From positions 1 through 41,416 of the forward strand of contig CACYKX010000005.1 in assembly GCA_902775075.1 (NCBI GenBank): a stretch of 41,416 nt of DNA, in the 5' to 3' direction. Every line of letters begins with the position of its first letter. Positions within the stretch are counted from its first letter, which is position 1. The notes below the pieces were generated by a model. The model saw nothing but the letters and a program-made list of their open reading frames with translations, was not told the origin of the DNA and made no database searches. This stretch comes from an uncultured Prevotellaceae bacterium (GTDB taxonomy: Bacteria > Bacteroidota > Bacteroidia > Bacteroidales > Bacteroidaceae). The translations under genes were made by a program, and so were the position numbers. This document shows, piece by piece, positions 35,319-41,416 of this stretch.

Positions 35319-36407
35319 TTAATCAACTACACCAAACTTATAGATTGTCTTCTGGGTGTATGTTTGACCAGGATACAATACTACAGATGGGAAGTAAGGG
35401 TGATTAGGAGTATCAGGGAAGTGCTGTGCTTCCAAGCAGATTGCAGAGCGACGTGGGAATGTTGCTCCGAACTGACCAGAGATACCACTCAAGAAGTTGC
35501 CTGTGTAAATTTGCAAACCAGGTTCTGTGGTATATACTTCCATTGTACGACCGCTTACAGGTTCTGTTACGCGTGCGGCAAAAGAAAGTTCACCCTCTTC
35601 GTTTTTATTTAAGACATAATTATGGTCATATCCTTGTCCGTTCTTCAATTGTTCGTTATCGGCATTAATATCCTGACCAATAGTTTTTGGAGTACGGAAA
35701 TCAAAAGGAGTACCTTCTACAAATCTGATCTCACCTGTTGGGATAGAAACTTTATCGATAGGGAGATAATAGTCTGCATTGACTTCAAGAAGCTGACTCT
35801 CTACAGATGGAGTAGGATTTGCGATACCAGAAAGAGAGAAGAAACCATGATGTGTAAGGTTTACGATAGTCTCCTTGTTGGTAGTTGCTTGATACTTGAT
35901 AACGAGCTCATTGTCATCGTTGAAGATATAAGCTACCCAGATTTCCATTTCTCCAGTAAATCCTTCTTCGCCATAAGAACTTACATATTTCAAGATCAGA
36001 GAATGGTCATTCATCTGCTGAGCGTCCCACACCTTAGTATGAAAACCAGTAGGACCACCATGTAAGTGGTTAGGGCCATCGTTAGTTGCTAATTGATATT
36101 TCTTGCCATGTAACTGGAACTGACCTTTGCAGATACGGTTGCCGTAGCGACCGATTAGTACAGAAAGGAAAGGTTCTGGAGAATTGATAACATCCTGAAT
36201 GTTGTCATGTCCCTGAATTACATTCGCCATTTTGCCATTTTTGTCTGGTACCATGATAGCAACAACAGCGCCACCATAGTTGGTTATTGCAACCTCATTT
36301 CCCTGACTATTACGAAGGATGTATAAATCGGTTTTTTTACCATTTACTGTAGTCTGAAAGTTCTCACGTTTCAAACCACTGATGTTTTCCGTTTCAGTTG
36401 TGTTCAT
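35319..36407 (-). CDS. galM: Cytoplasmic aldose 1-epimerase
   Basis: The 362-residue mutarotase has no signal peptide, unlike its paralogue at 31374-32561. Core motifs: NYGGAVVAIMVPDKNG, LIGRYGNRI, NHLHGGPTGFH, the catalytic histidine in NLTHHGFFSL, DHNYVLN, and EVYTTEPGLQIYTGN with the catalytic glutamate. It is first in the galM-permease-galK operon. It supplies alpha-D-galactose to galactokinase. Confidence 0.94.
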   Translation of the reverse strand: MNTTETENISGLKRENFQTTVNGKKTDLYILRNSQGNEVAITNYGGAVVAIMVPDKNGKMANVIQGHDNIQDVINSPEPFLSVLIGRYGNRICKGQFQLHGKKYQLATNDGPNHLHGGPTGFHTKVWDAQQMNDHSLILKYVSSYGEEGFTGEMEIWVAYIFNDDNELVIKYQATTNKETIVNLTHHGFFSLSGIANPTPSVESQLLEVNADYYLPIDKVSIPTGEIRFVEGTPFDFRTPKTIGQDINADNEQLKNGQGYDHNYVLNKNEEGELSFAARVTEPVSGRTMEVYTTEPGLQIYTGNFLSGISGQFGATFPRRSAICLEAQHFPDTPNHPYFPSVVLYPGQTYTQKTIYKFGVVD

Positions 36408-36430
36408 AATATATTAAATATATTCCTAAG

Positions 36431-36487
36431 TTTTTAGTTACTACAATAGTAACTGCAAAGTAACTAAAAATAACTCACAACTGCAAA
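36431..36487 (-). promoter_or_regulatory. Promoter with overlapping inverted-repeat operator of the galactose operon
   Basis: On the minus strand a -33 TTTG (36484-36487) and a near-consensus -7 TTACTTTG (36456-36463) are 20 bases apart. A 12-base perfect inverted repeat TTTTTAGTTACT/AGTAACTAAAAA (36431-36442 with 36459-36470) spans the -7 box and RNA start, with a third AGTAACT half-site at 36448-36454. This is a typical repressor layout. Confidence 0.6.
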
Positions 36488-36513
36488 TTTTTTCTCCTCT
36501 AAATTTCCTATTT

Positions 36514-37800
36514 TTATTTTTTTAATGCTAAAAGGTCAGCAACGATATAGCTTGAGCCACCTACAAAGATGAAATCTTCTTCATCCGCTTCTGCCAATGC
36601 AGCTTTGTATGCAGCTTCTACCGTAGGGTATTGCTTTCCTGTAAGCTGATGTTTGTCAGCTTCTTCTGCGACTTTCTCTACAGGGAATGCTCGTTTGGTC
36701 GAAGGTTGCGTCCAATAGAAGATGCCATCTTCCGGCAATAGTTCCATTACACTATCGATATCTTTATCGTCGACCATGCCGAAAACGATTCTTCGATGCT
36801 TGCATGGTTGTGATGCGATCTGTTTGCTAAGATATTGCCATCCACCGACGTTGTGTCCTGTATCACATATCACGGTAGGGGATTCCTGCAATTTTTGCCA
36901 ACGTCCCATCAATCCCGTAGATTCGCATACATTTGAGAAACCTTTTACGACACTTTCTGCATCGCGTATAATCTTTTTATTATATAATTGTGTGGCAGCA
37001 CAGAGAATGGTGTTCGTATTCTTATCCTGATAGATACCACCAAGTTCTCCTTCTATTTCTCCGAAATATCTAGTCTTGTAGGTTCTTCCTCCTTTAGCGT
37101 TAGGTTTAGATGATAATAGGTCAGGGATATCTTCCGCAAAGACGATAGTGCTATTCATCTTTTGAGCTTTCGCTTCGAAGATGACGCGAGTGTCATCGTT
37201 TGCTTCACCAATAACCACGGGTTTGTTATCTTTGATGATACCAGCTTTTTCATAAGCGATTTTAGGTAGAGTATCACCTAAGAATTGTGTGTGGTCGAAA
37301 GATATATTTGTGATGATACTTAAGATAGGGTTGATGATATTGGTGCAATCCAATCTTCCACCAAGTCCAACTTCGATGACAGCGATGTCAACTTTTTGCT
37401 CGGCAAAATATTTGAAAGCCATTGCTGTTGTTAGTTCGAAGAACGAAGGATGAAGAGGTTCAAAGAAGTCTTTTTCCTTTTCCACGAAATCGATGACATA
37501 TTTTTCGCTGATACATTCTCCGTTGATTTTTATTCGTTCACGGAAATCTACCAGATGAGGTGATGTATATAGTCCCACTTTGTAGCCGTCGGCCTGTAAG
37601 ATACTTGCAAGGGTATGTGAACAAGACCCTTTGCCATTGGTGCCGGCTACATGTATGGATAAGAACTTCGTGTGAGGATGATCAAAATGTTCATCCAAAG
37701 CCAATGTATTTGACAGTCCTTCTTTATATGCAGAAGCACCCACATGTTCGAAAACAGGGGTGCTATTGAATAGATAATTTACAGTTTCTTGATAATTCAT
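36514..37800 (-). CDS. folC: Folylpolyglutamate synthase / dihydrofolate synthase
   Basis: The Mur-ligase-family enzyme has 428 residues. The ATP motif is HVAGTNGKGSCSHTLAS, followed by GLYTSPHLVDFRERI, VGLGGRLDCTNI and the C-terminal CDTGHNVGGW. It adds glutamates to folates and may also make dihydrofolate. Its ATG directly abuts the dnaJ stop (TAAATG), so it is translated from the grpE-dnaJ transcript, an odd partner for chaperones. No clear terminator separates it from the galactose promoter. Confidence 0.95.
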   Translation of the reverse strand: MNYQETVNYLFNSTPVFEHVGASAYKEGLSNTLALDEHFDHPHTKFLSIHVAGTNGKGSCSHTLASILQADGYKVGLYTSPHLVDFRERIKINGECISEKYVIDFVEKEKDFFEPLHPSFFELTTAMAFKYFAEQKVDIAVIEVGLGGRLDCTNIINPILSIITNISFDHTQFLGDTLPKIAYEKAGIIKDNKPVVIGEANDDTRVIFEAKAQKMNSTIVFAEDIPDLLSSKPNAKGGRTYKTRYFGEIEGELGGIYQDKNTNTILCAATQLYNKKIIRDAESVVKGFSNVCESTGLMGRWQKLQESPTVICDTGHNVGGWQYLSKQIASQPCKHRRIVFGMVDDKDIDSVMELLPEDGIFYWTQPSTKRAFPVEKVAEEADKHQLTGKQYPTVEAAYKAALAEADEEDFIFVGGSSYIVADLLALKK

Positions 37801-38952
37801 TTAACTGAATAAATTCTTGATGTGTTCAAAAATACTTTTTTTGTCAGCATTACTAGACTTGAAGTTGTCGCTTTCTTTGAAAACTTCAACGGCTTCCTTC
37901 TCTTCTTTGGTAAGAGTTTTAGGGATATAAACACTAATGTTTACGATGATGTCTCCCGTACCACGTCCGTAACCCTGAACAGCAGGTAAACCTTTTCCGC
38001 GTAATCTTACCTGTTTACCAGGTTGAGTTCCCGGGTCAATCTTCAAGCTTATCTTGTTTCCAGAGATTGTTGGGATATCAACCTCTCCACCTAGAATAGC
38101 GGTAGGAAGATCTAACAGTAAGGTATAATACAAGTCTTGACCATTGCGGATGAAGGTATCATTAGGTTCCTCTTTGATGAGTACCTGAATGTCACCATTG
38201 ACGCCATTGTGTTTTCCGGCGTTACCTTTTCCTGGAACGTTTACGACCATGCCCTCAGAGACACCAGCAGGGATGTTGATCTCGATGACCTCTTCACCTT
38301 TTGTTACACCTTCACCATTACAATAAGGGCATTTGTCTTTGATGACAGTACCTTCGCCATGACAGTTAGGGCAAGTCGTTTGCGTCTGCATCATCCCCAG
38401 CATGGTACGTACGGTCTTGTAGACAACACCGCTGCCATTACATTGTGGACAAGTTTCAGGCTGGGCACCATCCTTGGCGCCAGTTCCATGACAATGCTCA
38501 CAGGTAATATCTTTTTTTACTTTAAACTTCTTGGTTACGCCTTCTGCGATTTCCTGCAAGGTAAGTCTTACGGTTAATCGCAAGTCGTTGCCGCGATATT
38601 GAGGACGACCACCGCCGCCACCAAAGCCGCCGAAACCGCCAAAGCCAGAATGTCCACCGAAGATATCTCCGAACATAGAGAAGATATCGTCCATATTCAT
38701 GCCAGCTCCACCGCCGAAACCACCTTGTGGTCCGTCGAAGCCAAACTGATCATATTGCTGACGCTTTTGTGGGTCGTGCAATACATCATAAGCTTCGGCA
38801 GCCTCTTTGAATTTCTCCTCAGCTTCCTTATTGTCAGGATTACGGTCAGGATGATATTTGATGGCCAACTTTCTGTAGGCCTTCTTTATTTCTGCATCCG
38901 AGGCATTCTTGTCGACACCAAGAACCTCATAATAATCTCTTTTTTGTGCCAT
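37801..38952 (-). CDS. dnaJ: Chaperone DnaJ
   Basis: At 383 residues it has full type I architecture: a J domain (about 1-70) with the HPD motif in KYHPDRN, a Gly/Phe-rich linker (about 75-115, with [12 protein letters not shown]), and four zinc-finger repeats CxxCxGxG ([32 protein letters not shown]). The C-terminal substrate-binding domains follow. It works with DnaK and GrpE; dnaK is not in the window. It follows grpE by 35 bases and is joined to folC without a gap. Confidence 0.98.
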   Translation of the reverse strand: MAQKRDYYEVLGVDKNASDAEIKKAYRKLAIKYHPDRNPDNKEAEEKFKEAAEAYDVLHDPQKRQQYDQFGFDGPQGGFGGGAGMNMDDIFSMFGDIFGGHSGFGGFGGFGGGGGRPQYRGNDLRLTVRLTLQEIAEGVTKKFKVKKDITCEHCHGTGAKDGAQPETCPQCNGSGVVYKTVRTMLGMMQTQTTCPNCHGEGTVIKDKCPYCNGEGVTKGEEVIEINIPAGVSEGMVVNVPGKGNAGKHNGVNGDIQVLIKEEPNDTFIRNGQDLYYTLLLDLPTAILGGEVDIPTISGNKISLKIDPGTQPGKQVRLRGKGLPAVQGYGRGTGDIIVNISVYIPKTLTKEEKEAVEVFKESDNFKSSNADKKSIFEHIKNLFS

Positions 38953-38987
38953 TTGATAATTTCTGAATATCTAAAGAAATGTATAGA

Positions 38988-39602
38988 TTACTGGCCGACA
39001 GCAACTTTTGCGTGTCTGATCACCTTATCATTAAGCGTATATCCCGTCTGTACACAGTCAATAACTTTGCCCTTCTTGTCGTCGCCCATACCTGGTACCA
39101 TAGCGATGGCCTCCATCTGGTCGGTGTCAAAGTCTTTGTCTTGTGTATCAATCTTCTTTACGCCAAGGCCTTCCAAAGTTTTTTGAAACTTTTTGAAGAT
39201 CAGTTCCATACCTTTCTTTATAGCCTGAGGATCATCGTTGTTGTCAGCAAGAGCACGCTCAAAGTCATCAAGTACAGGAAGTACCGCTGTGATAGTTTTC
39301 TCACCGCCATTAAGGATCAGCTCAGCCTTTTCCTTCATGGTTCGTTTGCGATAATTGTCGAACTCGGCTACTGAGCGCAGATATTGGTCTTTCAGTTTGC
39401 TGATTTGCTCCTGAGCAGCTTCTAGAGGATCTTTCTCTTCCTCTTTTTCATTCTGCTGCTCCTCAGCATTTTCCTGATCACCCTTTTCTTCTGCCTTTTT
39501 GTCAGTATTTTCTGTCTGGCTATTTTTTGCGGTTTCCTGCTGAGGAGTATTCAACTCCTCAGCAGTACCGTTTTCCATGTTTTTATCTTTATTTTCTGTC
39601 AT
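38988..39602 (-). CDS. grpE: Nucleotide exchange factor GrpE
   Basis: The 204-residue protein begins with an unusually long, low-complexity acidic segment (about residues 1-60, rich in Glu, Asn, Gln and Lys). A coiled-coil (about 60-90) and the conserved core YLRSVAEFDNYRKRTMKEK follow, then the beta domain with DQMEAIAMVPG and GYTLNDKVIRHAKVAVG. It releases ADP from DnaK. It is cotranscribed with dnaJ and folC. A candidate heat-shock-type inverted repeat lies at 39620-39647. Confidence 0.97.
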   Translation of the reverse strand: MTENKDKNMENGTAEELNTPQQETAKNSQTENTDKKAEEKGDQENAEEQQNEKEEEKDPLEAAQEQISKLKDQYLRSVAEFDNYRKRTMKEKAELILNGGEKTITAVLPVLDDFERALADNNDDPQAIKKGMELIFKKFQKTLEGLGVKKIDTQDKDFDTDQMEAIAMVPGMGDDKKGKVIDCVQTGYTLNDKVIRHAKVAVGQ

Positions 39603-39619
39603 AATCTAATAGTTGTTCA

Positions 39620-39647
39620 TTAGGCACTATACAAACTTTGTGCCAAA
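39620..39647. promoter_or_regulatory. Inverted repeat upstream of grpE
   Basis: TTAGGCAC and GTGCCAAA flank a 12-base spacer. They pair in seven of eight positions. The layout recalls CIRCE (TTAGCACTC-N9-GAGTGCTAA) but is not a true match. Confidence 0.35.
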
Positions 39648-39659
39648 AACACCTTTGAG

Positions 39660-41342
<1,683 letters not shown>

Positions 41343-41364
41343 CTAATAGTTCGAGTAAATTCAT

Positions 41365-41404
41365 GAAAAAATCCCGTTATCAAGGTTTTGTTGATGACGG
41401 GATT
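41365..41404 (-). terminator. Terminator of a minus-strand gene beyond the right edge
   Basis: A 14-pair stem (41370-41383 with 41391-41404, one G-U) is followed on the minus strand by six T. On the plus strand no T tract follows. It must serve a gene to the right of the window. Confidence 0.8.
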
Positions 41405-41416
41405 CTTCGGGATGCC

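Noticed and set aside
38599..39186. 195-codon plus-strand frame across the dnaJ start, the gap and grpE
   Set aside because: It is antisense to both conserved genes, and its Thr/Ala-rich start is just the reverse of the Gly/Phe region.
39620..39647. True HrcA/CIRCE operator
   Set aside because: Only a partial match in arms and a 12-base rather than 9-base spacer; kept only as an inverted repeat of unknown role.

Overview
The window looks like chromosomal core sequence from a member of the Bacteroidales, most likely the Prevotella/Segatella group. This is inferred from gene content, not from a database search. Supporting signs are: Bacteroidota-type promoters (a -33 TTTG box and a -7 TAnnTTTG box) in front of many genes, a mitochondrial-type aconitase next to citrate synthase, an EF-G paralogue with a degenerate G domain, an RprX/RprY-type two-component pair, and an arabinose operon with a Nudix-fold regulator. 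I saw no tRNA, rRNA, CRISPR array, transposase, phage gene or integrase. No gene-free stretch exceeds about 250 bases, and all the longer ones are described below.

Layout. 1-1515: 3' part of a TonB-dependent receptor, then a terminator. 1727-5367: aconitase and citrate synthase with a 4-base overlap. 5502-5702: a tiny membrane protein. 5707-6822 (minus): HemW-like radical SAM protein. 6989-9154: EF-G2. 9265-11570: histidine kinase and response regulator (RprXY type). 11655-11742: four tandem 22-base palindromic repeats, then a small membrane protein on the minus strand. 12123-13281: rpsF-rpsR-rplI. 13406-16437: fabD, a cytoplasmic GH13 amylase and an AlaX-type tRNA-editing protein in overlapping frames. 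16496-18585 (minus): HU, a 29-residue bS22/AURKAIP1-like ribosomal protein and an RNase E/G family nuclease. 18830-20281: pyruvate kinase.

From 20367 to 36407 the minus strand carries two sugar operons. The distal one (32561 down to 20367) reads: secreted aldose epimerase, sodium/solute symporter, AraR-type Nudix regulator, araD, araA, araB, GH51 arabinofuranosidase, transketolase, rpiB. It would take arabinan side chains or oligosaccharides to L-arabinose in the periplasm, import the sugar, convert it to xylulose-5-phosphate and pass it to the non-oxidative pentose phosphate pathway. The other (36407 down to 32750) is galM, an MFS sugar permease and galK, for galactose. From 36514 to 41279 (minus) come an ABC-F ATPase, grpE, dnaJ and folC.

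The most interesting signals are mostly regulatory or architectural. Strong Shine-Dalgarno sequences sit before rpsR and rplI, in a phylum where such sites are rare and bS18/bS6 take part in hiding the anti-SD. A 27-base terminator/promoter cassette occurs twice. The rprX promoter appears to predict a leaderless mRNA. Strong hairpins lie at four junctions in the sugar operons. There are paired operator-like repeats before both sugar operons, and the ABC-F protein has one of its two ATP sites degenerate.
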